A stretch of DNA of 33,663 nt from Novosphingobium organovorum (lineage in GTDB: Bacteria; Pseudomonadota; Alphaproteobacteria; Sphingomonadales; Sphingomonadaceae). Location of the stretch: contig NZ_JALHLF010000024.1 in the NCBI RefSeq assembly GCF_022832435.1, forward strand, positions 12,587-46,249, read 5' to 3'. This document shows, one piece after another, positions 1 through 10,336 of this stretch (its first letter is position 1; each line of letters starts with the position of its first letter). The notes beneath the pieces were generated by a model, which had not been told where the DNA came from, did no database searches, and saw nothing but the letters and a program-made list of their open reading frames with translations. Position numbers and translations under genes: made by a program.

Positions 1-302
1 GGCACGCAGAAGGTCATCGTGCCCGCCTTGGCCGGCACTTCGATGCGCGAGAGCCACTTGCCCTTCGAAAGCCACTCGTCCGACGTCGCGCGGTAGCTCT
101 GCACCCGGATGGTCCCCTGCGAGGCCTTGACCCCGTCCACGGTCACCATCAGCGCAGGGCCGCCCGCGCTGGTGCACTTGCCCATCTCGTTGCCGATGCG
201 GTGGCGGTACTGGGCCTGTGCCGGAACCGCGAGGCCGAGCATCGCCGCTGCGGCCATTACCGTGCCCCCCAGGGCCAGGGCGCGCTTTTCAGATCGAATC
301 AT
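1..302 (-). CDS. DUF2141 family secreted protein, partial (C-terminus beyond window)
   Basis: The first 100 residues of a leftward gene are visible; the 3' end lies outside the window. The start ATG at 302-300 follows a GTGAGGATAGG ribosome-binding region. Residues 1-26 form a signal peptide (basic MIRSEKR, Ala/Leu-rich core, cleavage after PAQA), so the product is exported to the periplasm or surface. The mature part (YRHRIGNEMGKCTSAGGPAL, then VTVDGVKASQGTIRVQSYRA, then FCV at the edge) matches my memory of sphingomonad DUF2141 proteins, which run to about 160 residues and have no assigned activity. It diverges from rpe across 355 nt. Confidence 0.75.
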   Translation of the reverse strand, partial: MIRSEKRALALGGTVMAAAAMLGLAVPAQAQYRHRIGNEMGKCTSAGGPALMVTVDGVKASQGTIRVQSYRATSDEWLSKGKWLSRIEVPAKAGTMTFCV

Positions 303-657
303 GCTATGGCCTATCCTCACGTAAAATCCTGTCCGCTGACCGAAGCCTCACTCCAGACAGCCGCGTCGTTCAAACGCCTTTTCATTCGACCGGTTTCCTA
401 GCCCTCCTGCGCTGAATAGGCACTGAATTTTCAGCTTATCGCCGGTTCAGGCCGCTTCACCGGGGAATGGTCACGCGCGCCTGGCACGATCCGCGCGCAC
501 GATCCGCTTGCACGATCCGCGCGCGCGCAGCGCGGCCATCCCGGCGTCGAAGCGCGAGGCCTTGACCCATATCGTGTGTGGAAAACGCAGGAAGTCCGCC
601 TTGTCGGCCCAAGATAGGGTGGCCTATCTGGCAAAGTAGAGGAGTTCTACAAAGTCC
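303..657. other. Intergenic region between DUF2141 gene and rpe
   Basis: No convincing gene is present. It should hold the promoters of both divergent genes. A 13-bp unit with core GCACGATCCGC is repeated three times at 484-522. A small inverted repeat, GATAGG-GTGG-CCTATC, lies at 613-628 in the rpe leader, about 30 nt before the start codon. I could not assign -35/-10 boxes with confidence. Confidence 0.6.
484..522. repeat. 13-bp tandem repeat, three copies
   Basis: The core GCACGATCCGC starts at 484, 497 and 510, a strict 13-nt period. It is non-coding and GC-rich. It may be a slippage product; no function is evident. Confidence 0.6.
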
Positions 658-1320
<663 letters not shown>

Positions 1321-1463
1321 TCCCGGTGCGCGTCGACACCCGCTCCGACAGCGCCACGCGGAACCCTGGCCCGGGCCAGGGCGTTTCGCGTGATGGCGTT
1401 GTCGGGGAGGGTGGCTTGCAAGAAGCCGGCCCCGTCGCCGGCGCCGCAGCCGAGGTCGACGCG

Positions 1464-3290
1464 ATGCCCCCCTTGACGCCCCTGACACCAGCCCCCCTTC
1501 CCGAGCCGCCCGAGCGGGCGAGCGCGGCCCCGATCGTGGAGGCCGAGCAGTCCGAGACCGGGCGCGCGCTCGCGCTCGTCGATTTCTCGCCGCCTTCGGT
1601 CACTGCGGGCGAGCGGCTGATCCGCTTCGCCTATCGCCTTGGCGTGCCCGGCTCGATGCTGAGCACGCCGGTGGGCAAGAAGGCGCGCACGCGCCTGCTC
1701 GCCACGGTGCGCAACACCGTCCCCGGCAACGCCGCCGCAGGCACCGCACTGCGCGCCGGGCATTTCCTCGTCCACGGTGCCAAGACACCGATCGCGCACG
1801 TCGATTTCGCGGGCGCGGCGCGCGTCACTCCGCCGCTCGAACGCATGGTCCACGCCTTCGCCTGGCTCGCCGACCTCGAAGCCTGCGCTCCGCGCGAACA
1901 GGTCGCGCCCGTGGCCGAGCGTATCCTCGCCGCCTGGGTCCAGGCCAATCCGCGCCCTCCCGCCAAGCCGAGCAAGTCGGGCAAGGGCGGTCCGGCCTGG
2001 GCGATCGGCAACACCGGCACCCGCCTGATGAACTGGCTGGTCCACGCGCCGCTGATCCTGTCGGGCGAAAAGGCCTTCCGCGTGCGCATGCTCGCGCACA
2101 TCGCCGAGACCGCGCGCTGGCTCGACCGGCAAGTCCACCACGCCGAAGATCCGCTGGGCGCGGTGGCGGGGTGGTGCGGGCTGGTCGCCGCCGGTCTGCT
2201 CCTGCCCGAAGGCCGCCCGCGCCGGCTCTACGCCGAAGCCGGACTGATGAAGGCGCTGGGCGAACTGATGGGCGATGACGGCGGCGTGCTGTCGCGCAGC
2301 CCGCTCGCGCAGATGGAGGCGATCGCGCTGCTCGTGCGGCTGCGCAACTGCTACCAGGCGACCCGGCGCGAAAGCACCGAGGCGATGGAACACGTGGTCG
2401 AAATGCTCGTGCCCCCGCTGCTCGCGCTGTGCCACGGCGATGGCTCGCTCGGCTCGTGGCAGGGCGGCTGGGCAATCCCGGCGGGCGCGGTGGAGGAACT
2501 GGTGCGCGCCAGCGGCGTGCGCACGCGCCCGCTGCGCGACGTGCGCCAATGGGGCTACCAGCGCGTCTCGGCGCACAAGTCGATCCTCCAGTTCGACACC
2601 GCCCCCCCGCCGATGCCGGGCGATGCGCGCTACGGCTGCGCCTCGACGCTGGCCTTCGAATTCTCGCACGCCAACCAGCGGGTGATCGTCAACTGCGGCG
2701 GCGCGGCGAGCGCGGGCGGGCTGGTCCCCGCGCGGCTCGACCAGGGCCTGCGCGCGACGGCGGCACACTCCACGCTCACGCTCGACGATGCCAACTCGAC
2801 CGCGATCCTCATCAACGGCGCGATCGGCCAGGGGGTCACCGCGGTCGACGTCGACCGCAAGACGCTGGAGACCGAAAGCGGCAGCGCGGCGACCCGGCTC
2901 GAGGCGAGCCACAACGGCTATGCGCAGCGCTACACGCTGACCCACCGCCGCATCCTGATCCTGCGTGACGACGGCAGCGAACTGCGCGGCGAGGACATGC
3001 TGCTGCCTTCGGGCCGCAAGGCAAAACGCGGCAAGGTGGGCTTTGCGATCCGCTTCCACCTCGCCCCCGAAGTCACCGTCGCGCCGACCGAGGACGGTCA
3101 GGGCGCCGCGCTGGTCCTGCCCGACGGCAGCTACTGGCAGTTTCGCTCGGGCGCGGGCACGGTCGAGATCGAGGATTCGCTGTGGGTCGATGGCCAGGGC
3201 CGCCCGCAGGCGACGCACCAGATCGTGATCCAGGGCCTCGCCTCGCGCGGGGGCGGCACGTTCAGCTGGCTGCTCAAGAAGATGGCCTGA
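1464..3290 (+). CDS. Heparinase II/III family protein
   Basis: This 608-residue protein resembles the heparinase II/III-fold proteins that alphaproteobacteria commonly encode between rpe and purH. The N-terminal part (about residues 35-330) is an alpha-helical toroid-like region. The C-terminal part (about 360-590) is the beta-rich heparinase II/III domain, with WGYQRVSAHKSILQFD, FEFSHANQRVIVNCGG and HSTLTLDDANST. No signal peptide is visible, so a secreted polysaccharide lyase role is doubtful; the true function is unknown. Start choice is uncertain. ATG 1464 has a weak CGAGG eight nt upstream. An in-frame TTG at 1416 has a much stronger GGGGAGGG at 1404-1411 and would add 16 residues. Confidence 0.85.
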   Translation: MPPLTPLTPAPLPEPPERASAAPIVEAEQSETGRALALVDFSPPSVTAGERLIRFAYRLGVPGSMLSTPVGKKARTRLLATVRNTVPGNAAAGTALRAGHFLVHGAKTPIAHVDFAGAARVTPPLERMVHAFAWLADLEACAPREQVAPVAERILAAWVQANPRPPAKPSKSGKGGPAWAIGNTGTRLMNWLVHAPLILSGEKAFRVRMLAHIAETARWLDRQVHHAEDPLGAVAGWCGLVAAGLLLPEGRPRRLYAEAGLMKALGELMGDDGGVLSRSPLAQMEAIALLVRLRNCYQATRRESTEAMEHVVEMLVPPLLALCHGDGSLGSWQGGWAIPAGAVEELVRASGVRTRPLRDVRQWGYQRVSAHKSILQFDTAPPPMPGDARYGCASTLAFEFSHANQRVIVNCGGAASAGGLVPARLDQGLRATAAHSTLTLDDANSTAILINGAIGQGVTAVDVDRKTLETESGSAATRLEASHNGYAQRYTLTHRRILILRDDGSELRGEDMLLPSGRKAKRGKVGFAIRFHLAPEVTVAPTEDGQGAALVLPDGSYWQFRSGAGTVEIEDSLWVDGQGRPQATHQIVIQGLASRGGGTFSWLLKKMA

Positions 3291-3474
3291 CAGCAGGGCG
3301 CATCGCTCCAGGGCCCGGTCCCGGCGCTCCCATCCATCGCCCCCGTCGACCAGCCGTGAAAACCGCGCACAACGGCCATTTTGTGGCGCCCACGCCCTTG
3401 CCCCGCCTCGCCGGGCGGCCTAAGGGCGCGCGCAAAGACTTGACGCCTCCTCCGTTGCAAGGAACCTTCCCCTC

Positions 3475-5067
3475 ATGACCGATACCGTCCAGATCCGCCG
3501 CGCCCTTCTTTCGGTGTCCGACAAGACAGGGCTTGCCGAACTGGGCAAGGTCCTTGCCGCGCGCGGCGTCGAGCTGGTCTCGACCGGCGGCACCGCCAAG
3601 GCCCTGCGCGAAGCGGGCCTTGCGGTGAAGGACATTTCGGAAATCACCGATTTCCCCGAAATGATGGACGGCCGCGTCAAGACGCTGCACCCCAAGGTCC
3701 ACGGCGGCCTGCTCGCCGTGCGCGACAATCCCGAACACGCCGCCGCCATGGCCGAGCATGAAATCGGCGCGATCGACCTCGTGGTAGTCAACCTCTACCC
3801 CTTCGAGGCGACCGTCGCGAAGGGCGCGGACCGCGACACGATCATCGAGAACATCGACATCGGTGGCCCCTCGATGGTGCGCTCGGCGGCCAAGAACCAC
3901 GCCTTCGTCACCATCGTCACCGACCCGGCCGACTATGAAGGCCTGATGGTCGAACTCGAGGCGACCGACGGCTGCACCACGCTCGGTTTCCGCAAGCTGA
4001 TGGCCGCGCGCGCCTTCGCGCAGACCGCGGCTTACGATTCGATGATCTCGCAGTGGTTCGCCTTTGCCGACCAGGGCCTCGAATTTCCCGAGATGCTCTC
4101 GGTCAACGGTCGCCTGGCGACCCCGCTGCGCTACGGCGAGAACCCGCACCAGAAGGCCGCGCTCTACACCCCCGTCGGCCCCTTCACCAAGGGTCTGGCG
4201 CAGGCCGAGCAGGTCCAGGGCAAGGAACTGTCCTACAACAACTACAACGACGCCGACGCCGCTTTCGAACTCGCTGCCGAGTTCAAGGGCCAGAAGCCCT
4301 CGGTGGTCATCGTCAAGCACGCCAACCCCTGCGGCGTGGCGCAGGCCGACAGCCTGCTCGAGGCCTGGAACGACGCGCTCGCCTGCGATGACGTCTCGGC
4401 TTTCGGCGGCATCGTCGCGGTCAACCAGACGCTCGACGGCGCGACCGCCGAGGCGATCTGCCAGATCTTCACCGAAGTCGTCGTCGCCCCCGACGCCGAC
4501 GAGGAGGCCCGCGCCTTCTTCGCCAAAAAGAAGAACCTGCGCCTGCTGCTGACCGGCGAACTGCCCGATCCGCGCCGCGGCGGGCTCAACGTCAAGCCGA
4601 TCACCGGCGGCCTGCTGGTCCAGGGCCGCGACAACGGCGCGATCAGCTTCGATGATCTCAAGGTCGTGACCGAGCGTGCGCCCACCGACACCGAACTGGC
4701 CGACTGCCTGTTCGCCTGGACCGTCGCGCGCCACGTCAAGTCGAACGCCATCGTCTACGCCAAGGACGGCGCCACCGCCGGCATCGGCGCGGGCCAGATG
4801 AACCGCCGCGACAGCTCGCGCATCGCCGCGATGAAGGCGGCCGAAGCGGCCGAGAAGTTCGGCTGGGCCAAGCCGCGCACGCACGGCAGCGCGGTGGCCT
4901 CGGACGCCTTCTTCCCCTTCGCTGACGGCCTGCTCGCCGCGGCCGAGGCGGGCGCCACCGCGGTGATCCAGCCCGGCGGCTCGATCCGCGACGAAGAAGT
5001 CATCGCCGCCGCCAATGAGGCGGGCCTGGCGATGGTCTTCACCGGCATGCGCCACTTCCGCCATTGA
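3475..5067 (+). CDS. purH: Bifunctional AICAR formyltransferase/IMP cyclohydrolase PurH
   Basis: This enzyme catalyses the last two steps of de novo purine synthesis: formylation of AICAR with 10-formyltetrahydrofolate, then cyclisation to IMP. Its 530 residues match the family. The N-terminal IMP cyclohydrolase domain (about 1-200) has the [10 protein letters not shown] segment beginning at Lys69. The transformylase domain shows RYGENPHQ from Arg219 and the catalytic KHANPCG with Lys281-His282. The C-terminus carries the typical [15 protein letters not shown] and FTGMRHFRH motifs. The ATG follows AAGGAACC. The 184-nt gap after the heparinase-fold gene leaves room for its own promoter. Confidence 0.97.
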   Translation: MTDTVQIRRALLSVSDKTGLAELGKVLAARGVELVSTGGTAKALREAGLAVKDISEITDFPEMMDGRVKTLHPKVHGGLLAVRDNPEHAAAMAEHEIGAIDLVVVNLYPFEATVAKGADRDTIIENIDIGGPSMVRSAAKNHAFVTIVTDPADYEGLMVELEATDGCTTLGFRKLMAARAFAQTAAYDSMISQWFAFADQGLEFPEMLSVNGRLATPLRYGENPHQKAALYTPVGPFTKGLAQAEQVQGKELSYNNYNDADAAFELAAEFKGQKPSVVIVKHANPCGVAQADSLLEAWNDALACDDVSAFGGIVAVNQTLDGATAEAICQIFTEVVVAPDADEEARAFFAKKKNLRLLLTGELPDPRRGGLNVKPITGGLLVQGRDNGAISFDDLKVVTERAPTDTELADCLFAWTVARHVKSNAIVYAKDGATAGIGAGQMNRRDSSRIAAMKAAEAAEKFGWAKPRTHGSAVASDAFFPFADGLLAAAEAGATAVIQPGGSIRDEEVIAAANEAGLAMVFTGMRHFRH

Positions 5068-5092
5068 GACCGGACGGGGCCGGGTGCGGGAC

Positions 5093-5314
5093 ATGACGGT
5101 GCTCTGGCTCGGCCCCCTCGTCACGCTCGGCTTCATCACCGGGTTCATGATCTCGGCCATCCTGCTGCGCGCCGGGCGACTCGATCGCCCGGTCGCCTGG
5201 CTGGCCGCCTTTGCCCTCCCCTTCTGCTTCGCGGCGCTTCCCGTCGCCCTCCTGCTGCTGTTTTCGATCGTCAATCTGGCGCTCTCGCAAGGCCCCGCCG
5301 CAGCCAACCCCTGA
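5093..5314 (+). CDS. Small two-helix membrane protein, unknown function
   Basis: A 73-residue protein begins 25 nt after purH on the same strand. Two hydrophobic helices are visible (about 4-25, [20 protein letters not shown], and 36-65), separated by the short basic stretch RAGRLDR. I do not recognise a family. The ATG at 5093 has only a poor upstream GGG; an in-frame GTG at 5084 is also possible. It is probably translated with purH, but the existence of the protein rests on its membrane-like composition and position. Confidence 0.55.
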   Translation: MTVLWLGPLVTLGFITGFMISAILLRAGRLDRPVAWLAAFALPFCFAALPVALLLLFSIVNLALSQGPAAANP

Positions 5315-5484
5315 TACATCTTGCGAAAGTTCCGGCGCGCGCCATCCGGTGGCCGCACGCAGCCCACGGTTCATCGTCAACGCAAGGCGATTTGCCCTTA
5401 ATTCACTCGACGGTCATCCGTTTTGAATCAAAAGGGCCCCACGACATCGGCCCGAAACCCGAACCTGTTCCTGCTGGAAATACT

Positions 5485-5634
5485 ATGCGCCTGATCAAGA
5501 CCGAATTTGCCCGCTTCTTCGCCCTCGGCTTCGCCGGTGGCGCCTTGTTGGTGTTCGGCGCGATGGGCCTTGGCACCGGCCACTCGCTGTCGGACTCGGT
5601 CGCCTCGCCCGCCGAAGCGGCCACCACCTACTAA
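5485..5634 (+). CDS. Small single-pass membrane or exported protein
   Basis: A 49-residue protein: a basic N-terminus (MRLIKTEFARFF), one Ala/Gly-rich hydrophobic helix (about 10-30), then a short polar tail ending AEAATTY. CTGGAAATACT precedes the ATG, giving a modest ribosome-binding site. Similar MRLIKT-type mini-proteins occur in sphingomonads as far as I recall, but no function is known to me. It lies 35 nt ahead of the Fur-family gene and may share its transcript. An AT-richer stretch upstream (about 5390-5445) could hold the promoter. Confidence 0.6.
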   Translation: MRLIKTEFARFFALGFAGGALLVFGAMGLGTGHSLSDSVASPAEAATTY

Positions 5635-5669
5635 AGTCGCTCCGACTACGCGTTGCGAAGCGCAGCGCG

Positions 5670-6176
5670 ATGGCCCATATTGGGACCATGGGCACCGATC
5701 TTCACGACGCCTGCGAACCCTCGCACGGCCACCACGAGCACAGCGGCGAAGGCCTGAAAAAGGCCGCCCGCACCGTGTTGACGAGCGCTGGCGAGCAGTG
5801 GACCGACATGCGCGCCGACGTCTTTTCCGCGCTGGCCGAACGCGCGACGCCCGCCTCCGCCTACGATCTTGCCGAAAGCGTTTCGGCCCTGCGCGGCAAG
5901 CGCGTGGCGCCCAACAGCGTGTACCGCATCCTCGACCTGTTCGTGCGCACCAACCTGGCGCGCCGGGTCGAAAGCGCCAACGCCTACATCGCCAACTCGC
6001 ACCCCGGCTGCCGCCACGACTGCATCTTCCTGATCTGCGATTCGTGCGGCCAGGTCGTCCACCTCGACGACGACAGCCTGACCGGCGCGCTGATCGGCGC
6101 CGCGCGCCAGGCTGGCTTTGCCGACGTGCGCCCCGTGGTGGAACTGCGCGGGCTCTGCGCCAAGTGCAGTAACTAA
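5670..6176 (+). CDS. Fur-family metal-dependent repressor, probably Zur-like
   Basis: A 168-residue DNA-binding protein of the ferric uptake regulator superfamily. It has an N-terminal winged helix (about 30-105, including SVYRILDLFVRTNLARRV) and a C-terminal dimerisation/metal domain with two CxxC pairs, Cys123/Cys126 (CDSCGQ) and Cys163/Cys166 (CAKC), typical of a structural zinc site. The N-terminus is His-rich (HDACEPSHGHHEHSG). These features favour Zur over Fur, but this is inference. The start could be ATG 5670 or ATG 5688; neither has a strong ribosome-binding site. No zinc-uptake genes lie nearby. A hairpin terminator follows. Confidence 0.85.
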   Translation: MAHIGTMGTDLHDACEPSHGHHEHSGEGLKKAARTVLTSAGEQWTDMRADVFSALAERATPASAYDLAESVSALRGKRVAPNSVYRILDLFVRTNLARRVESANAYIANSHPGCRHDCIFLICDSCGQVVHLDDDSLTGALIGAARQAGFADVRPVVELRGLCAKCSN

Positions 6177-6184
6177 ATTATAAT

Positions 6185-6232
6185 CAAGGGGTTAACGTCC
6201 CTTGCCCCCGAGGGCGATGGCCCTCGGATTTT
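6185..6232. terminator. Bidirectional hairpin terminator (element A)
   Basis: Two hairpins lie in tandem. CAAGGG (6185-6190) pairs with CCCTTG (6199-6204). CCGAGGGC (6208-6215) pairs with GCCCTCGG (6220-6227) across the loop GATG, and ATTTT follows. The element sits between the convergent Fur-family and acetyltransferase genes. The same two hairpins recur at 10221-10336. Confidence 0.85.
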
Positions 6233-6238
6233 CGCTTC

Positions 6239-6778
6239 TTACGCCGTAACCAGTTCCTTGCGCATCCGGGCCAGCGGCACCGGCGCCCCGCCGCGCGCGT
6301 CCTCGATCCGTTCGAGCACGGTATAGCCCGCGATGGCGTAAAGCGGCTCACCCGCCGCGGTGCCCATCAGTTCGCACGCCGCAAAGCCCTCCGCACGCGC
6401 CGCCGCTTCGCAATGCGCGAGCAGCGCGCGGCCGATGCCGCGCCGTACGAAGGCCGGGTCGGTGTACATCGCGCGCACCCGCGCCGCCTCGCTCGAAGGG
6501 TCGAGCAGGCGCGGTTCACGCAAGCCTGCGCTGTGATCCCCGCCATAGAGCGTCGCGCGCCGGCTCCACCCGCCACAGCCCGCGATCTGGCCGTCGATTT
6601 CCGCCACGAAATAGGTCGCATCCTCGATCAGCTGGCGATCGAGCCCCATGACCGCACGGCTCGATTCGACTTGCGCCGGATCGAGGAAATCCGCCTGCAA
6701 CTGGCCGATCGCGGCGTTCATGATTTCCTGGAGACGCGGCAGATCCTGCACGGTGGCAACGCGGATGGTCAGAGTCAC
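6239..6778 (-). CDS. GNAT family N-acetyltransferase
   Basis: A 179-residue acetyl-CoA-dependent acetyltransferase, presumably cytosolic, substrate unknown. The GNAT fold is recognisable from the N-terminal TIRVATVQDLPRLQEI, from YFVAEIDGQIAGCGGW in the central strands, and from the acetyl-CoA pyrophosphate loop RRGIGRALLAHCEAAAR. The C-terminal YAIAGYTVLERIE is also typical. I chose GTG at 6778-6776 because the conserved domain starts right there. The open frame continues 59 codons upstream but without family-like sequence. The gene is convergent with the Fur-family gene and divergent from dxs. Confidence 0.85.
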   Translation of the reverse strand: MTLTIRVATVQDLPRLQEIMNAAIGQLQADFLDPAQVESSRAVMGLDRQLIEDATYFVAEIDGQIAGCGGWSRRATLYGGDHSAGLREPRLLDPSSEAARVRAMYTDPAFVRRGIGRALLAHCEAAARAEGFAACELMGTAAGEPLYAIAGYTVLERIEDARGGAPVPLARMRKELVTA

Positions 6779-6911
6779 GAAGGCAATGGTCCTGGACAAG
6801 CATTGGCGCCTGGCAGGACCAAGTGCACAAATGCAAAAGGGGAAATAGCAAATTACGGGTTTGCCTGATGTCACAATCGACACTGCCAAGCCAAGTGTGT
6901 AAGGCGGACCG

Positions 6912-8855
6912 ATGTCCGAAAACACGGCGACACCTTTACTCGATACCGTCTCCACCCCCGACGACCTGCGCAGGCTGAAACCCGATCAGCTGCGCCAGCT
7001 TGCCAACGAGCTGCGTACGGAGACGATTGCCACGGTCGGGCAGACCGGCGGTCACCTCGGCTCGGGCCTGGGCGTGGTCGAATTGACCGTGGCCATCCAT
7101 TACGTCTTCGACACCCCGCGTGACCGGCTGATCTGGGACGTGGGCCACCAGGCCTACCCGCACAAGATCCTCACCGGGCGGCGCGACCGCATCCGCACGC
7201 TGCGCCAGAGCGGCGGGCTTTCCGGCTTCACCAAGCGCACCGAGAGCGAATACGATCCCTTCGGCACCGCGCATAGCTCGACCTCGATTTCGGCCGCGCT
7301 CGGCTTTGCGCTGGCCAACAAGATCAAGGGCGCACCCGGCCGCGGCATCGCGGTGATCGGCGATGGCGCGATGAGCGCGGGCATGGCCTACGAGGCGATG
7401 AACAACGCGCAAGCCGCGGGCAATCGCCTGATCGTCATCCTCAACGACAACGACATGTCGATCGCGCCGCCCGTTGGCGGGCTTTCGGCCTATCTCGCCC
7501 GCCTCGTCTCCTCGGGCAAGTTCCTGGGGATGCGCGAACTGGCGCGCCGTTTCGCGTCCAAGTTGCCCCGTCCGCTCCAGGTCGCCGCCAAGAAGACCGA
7601 CGAGTTCGCGCGCGGCATGGCGATGGGCGGCACGCTGTTCGAGGAGCTCGGCTTCTACTACGTCGGCCCGCTTGACGGGCACGACCTCGAATCGCTGGTG
7701 CCCGTGCTCGAGAACGTGCGCGACGCGGCCAAGGGCCCGATCCTGATCCATGTCGTCACGCAAAAGGGCAAGGGCTATGCCCCCGCCGAGGAGGCGGCCG
7801 ACAAGTACCACGGCGTGCAGAAGTTCAACGTCGTCACCGGCGAACAGAGCAAGGCCCCGGCCGGGCCGCCGAGCTACACCAGCGTCTTCGCCAGGGCCCT
7901 CGTCGCCGAGGCCGAGGTCGATCCCACGATCTGCGCGATCACCGCCGCGATGCCTTCGGGCACCGGGCTCGACAAATTCGAAAAGGCCTTCCCCGAACGC
8001 AGCTTCGATGTCGGCATTGCCGAACAGCACGCGGTGACTTTCGCCGCCGGGCTCGCCGCCGAGGGGATGCGTCCGTTCTGCGCGATCTACTCCACCTTCC
8101 TCCAGCGCGCCTTCGACCAGGTCGTCCACGACGTCGCGATCCAGAACCTGCCGGTGCGCTTCGCGATCGACCGCGCCGGGCTGGTCGGTGCCGATGGCGC
8201 GACCCATGCGGGCTCGTTCGACGTGACCTATCTTGCCACCCTGCCCAACATGGTGGTGATGGCCGCGGCCGACGAAGCCGAACTGGTCCACATGACCCAC
8301 ACCGCCGCGCGTTACGACGACGGCCCGATCGCCTTTCGCTACCCGCGCGGCAACGGCACCGGCGTGGCGCTGCCCGAAGTCCCGCAGCGGCTCGAAATCG
8401 GCAAGGGCCGCATGGTGCGCGGCTCGGACGGGGTGGACAAGCCCGCCGGCAAGGTCGCGCTGCTCTCGCTCGGCACGCGTCTTGGCGAAGCGCTCAAGGC
8501 CGCCGACGCGCTTGAGGCGAAGGGCCTTCCCACGAGCGTCGCCGACCTGCGCTTTGCCAAGCCGCTCGACACCGATCTCATCCGCCGCCTGATGCTCAGC
8601 CACGAAGTGGTGGTGACGATCGAGGAAGGATCGATCGGGGGCCTGGGCGCCCACGTGCTGACCATGGCGAGCGACGAAGGGCTGACCGACACCGGCCTCA
8701 AGATCCGCACCATGCGCCTGCCCGACGTGTTTCAGGACCAGGACAAGCCCGAGGCGCAGTACGACACGGCGGGGCTCAACGCGCCGCAGATCGTCGATAC
8801 GGTGCTGGCGGCGCTGCGCCACAACAGCCACGGCGTCAGCGAAGCGCGCGCGTGA
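6912..8855 (+). CDS. dxs: 1-deoxy-D-xylulose-5-phosphate synthase
   Basis: This thiamine-diphosphate enzyme condenses pyruvate with glyceraldehyde 3-phosphate, the entry step of the MEP isoprenoid pathway. It has 647 residues, close to family length. The N-terminal half shows [30 protein letters not shown], and the ThDP/Mg motif GDG at 150-152 followed by the NDND stretch. The second half carries the catalytic Glu371 in [18 protein letters not shown] and HAGSFD. The C-terminal transketolase domain has [15 protein letters not shown]. The ATG follows AAGGCGGACCG. The stop codon overlaps the start of a transporter gene, an unusual partner for dxs. Confidence 0.97.
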   Translation: MSENTATPLLDTVSTPDDLRRLKPDQLRQLANELRTETIATVGQTGGHLGSGLGVVELTVAIHYVFDTPRDRLIWDVGHQAYPHKILTGRRDRIRTLRQSGGLSGFTKRTESEYDPFGTAHSSTSISAALGFALANKIKGAPGRGIAVIGDGAMSAGMAYEAMNNAQAAGNRLIVILNDNDMSIAPPVGGLSAYLARLVSSGKFLGMRELARRFASKLPRPLQVAAKKTDEFARGMAMGGTLFEELGFYYVGPLDGHDLESLVPVLENVRDAAKGPILIHVVTQKGKGYAPAEEAADKYHGVQKFNVVTGEQSKAPAGPPSYTSVFARALVAEAEVDPTICAITAAMPSGTGLDKFEKAFPERSFDVGIAEQHAVTFAAGLAAEGMRPFCAIYSTFLQRAFDQVVHDVAIQNLPVRFAIDRAGLVGADGATHAGSFDVTYLATLPNMVVMAAADEAELVHMTHTAARYDDGPIAFRYPRGNGTGVALPEVPQRLEIGKGRMVRGSDGVDKPAGKVALLSLGTRLGEALKAADALEAKGLPTSVADLRFAKPLDTDLIRRLMLSHEVVVTIEEGSIGGLGAHVLTMASDEGLTDTGLKIRTMRLPDVFQDQDKPEAQYDTAGLNAPQIVDTVLAALRHNSHGVSEARA

Positions 8856-10195
8856 GCGGCGCCCCGCTCGATCCGGTCCCGCTCGATCCGGTCCCGCTTA
8901 ATCAGGCCAAGCCCGCGCCGCTTGACGATCGCGCCCGGCTGCGTGCGATCCTCGCGGGCTCGGCGGGCAACCTGATCGAGTGGTACGACTTTTACATCTA
9001 CGCGTTCACCGCGCTCTATTTCTCGCCCGCGTTCTTTCCCAAGAGCGACCCGCTGGTCCAGCTCATGGCGACCAGCGCGATCTTCGCGGTGGGCTTCCTG
9101 CTGCGCCCCATCGGCGGCTGGTTCTTCGGCCGCTGGGCGGACCGCCATGGGCGCCAGAGCGCGATGGTCTTCTCGGTCCTGATGATGGGCGCGGGCGCGC
9201 TGCTGATCGCCGTTCTGCCCACTTACGCGCAAGCCGGCATCCTCGCCCCGCTGCTGCTGCTGATCGGGCGCATGGTGCAGGGCTTCTCGACCGGCGGGCA
9301 ATACGGCACGGCGGCCACCTACCTTTCCGAAATCGCCGGGCGCAAGCGGCGCGGGTTCTGGTCCTCGTTCCAGTACGTCACGCTGGTCGGCGGGCAACTG
9401 TGCGCGACGCTCGTCATCGTGGTGATGCAGGCGCTGCTGAGCGAGGCGCAGATGACCGCCTGGGGCTGGCGCCTGGGCTTCGTGATCGGGGCTGCGGGCG
9501 CGCTCGCGATCGTGCTGTTTCGCCACCACATGCACGAAACCTCGAGCCCGGCCGAACGCTCGGGCGAAGCGGCGGGGAGCCTGGCGGAACTGTTCCGCGT
9601 GGCGGCGCGCCCCTTTGCCATCGTCGTCGCGCTGACGGCGGGGGGCAGCCTCTCGTTCTACGCCTTCACCACCTACATGCAGAAGTACCTCGTGCTGACG
9701 GTGGGGCTGGGCAAAGAGACCGCGACCACGCTGATGCTCGGCGAACTGACGCTGTTCATGCTGCTCCAGCCGCTGATGGGCGCGTTGTCGGACCGGATCG
9801 GACGGCGCAACAACATCCTGGCCTTCGCCGGGCTCGCGATGGTCTGCACGGTGCCGATCTTCACCGCGCTGGCGGGCGCGCGCGGCCTTGGCCCGGCCTT
9901 CGCGCTGGTGCTGACAGGGCTGGTCATCAACTCGCTCTACACCTCGGTCAGCGGGCTGTTCAAAGCCGAACTGTTCCCCAGCCACGTGCGCGCGCTGGGC
10001 GTGGGGCTGGCCTATGGCGTGGGCAACGCGCTGTTCGGCGGGACGGCGGAGAACGTCGCCTTCGCCTTCAAGCAGGCGGGCCACGAAAGCGGCTTCTACT
10101 GGTACGTCTCGGCGATCTGCGCGGTCTCCTTCGCCGCCGCGCTCCTGCTCAAGGACACCCGCCGCGACAACGTGCTCGACCGCGTAGCGGTCTGA
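8852..10195 (+). CDS. MFS metabolite:H+ symporter, KgtP (2-oxoglutarate permease)-like
   Basis: A 447-residue, 12-helix inner-membrane transporter of the metabolite:H+ symporter branch of the major facilitator superfamily. Long stretches match E. coli KgtP as I recall it: [66 protein letters not shown] and [19 protein letters not shown]. 2-oxoglutarate or a related acid is therefore the likely substrate. The start GTG overlaps the dxs stop (GTGA), implying translational coupling. The N-terminus holds a duplicated PLDPV encoded by a perfect 15-bp direct repeat (8866-8895), which may be a recent slippage product in a disordered tail. Confidence 0.88.
   Translation: MSGAPLDPVPLDPVPLNQAKPAPLDDRARLRAILAGSAGNLIEWYDFYIYAFTALYFSPAFFPKSDPLVQLMATSAIFAVGFLLRPIGGWFFGRWADRHGRQSAMVFSVLMMGAGALLIAVLPTYAQAGILAPLLLLIGRMVQGFSTGGQYGTAATYLSEIAGRKRRGFWSSFQYVTLVGGQLCATLVIVVMQALLSEAQMTAWGWRLGFVIGAAGALAIVLFRHHMHETSSPAERSGEAAGSLAELFRVAARPFAIVVALTAGGSLSFYAFTTYMQKYLVLTVGLGKETATTLMLGELTLFMLLQPLMGALSDRIGRRNNILAFAGLAMVCTVPIFTALAGARGLGPAFALVLTGLVINSLYTSVSGLFKAELFPSHVRALGVGLAYGVGNALFGGTAENVAFAFKQAGHESGFYWYVSAICAVSFAAALLLKDTRRDNVLDRVAV
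8866..8895. repeat. 15-bp tandem duplication in the transporter N-terminus
   Basis: GCTCGATCCGGTCCC occurs twice without a gap (8866-8880 and 8881-8895), followed by a degenerate third GCTTAATC. It keeps frame and encodes repeated PLDPV. Confidence 0.8.
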
Positions 10196-10220
10196 GCACG
10201 TTTTCAAGAAAGATATGTTT

Positions 10221-10336
10221 CAAGGGGTAATCACCCCTTGGCCCCGAACTGCCGACCTCACCTTTCCCGGCAAACGGGGTACGAGAGAGGTGAGGTCGAC
10301 CGTTCGGGGAGCCCGAGGGCAATGGCCCTCGGATTT
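10221..10336. repeat. Nested inverted-repeat element with terminator hairpins (element B)
   Basis: Three parts are visible. CAAGGGG (10221-10227) pairs with CCCCTTG (10234-10240). A large stem follows: CCCCGAAC (10242-10249) and CGACCTCACCT (10253-10263) pair with AGGTGAGGTCG (10288-10298) and GTTCGGGG (10302-10309). CCGAGGGC (10313-10320) pairs with GCCCTCGG (10325-10332), loop AATG, then ATTTA. The outer two hairpins are those of element A at 6185-6232; the middle stem is extra. It follows the MFS gene and probably terminates it. Confidence 0.8.

Noticed and set aside
1464..3290. Calling the heparinase-fold protein a secreted polysaccharide lyase
   Set aside because: No signal peptide is visible and the context is housekeeping genes; only the fold can be supported.
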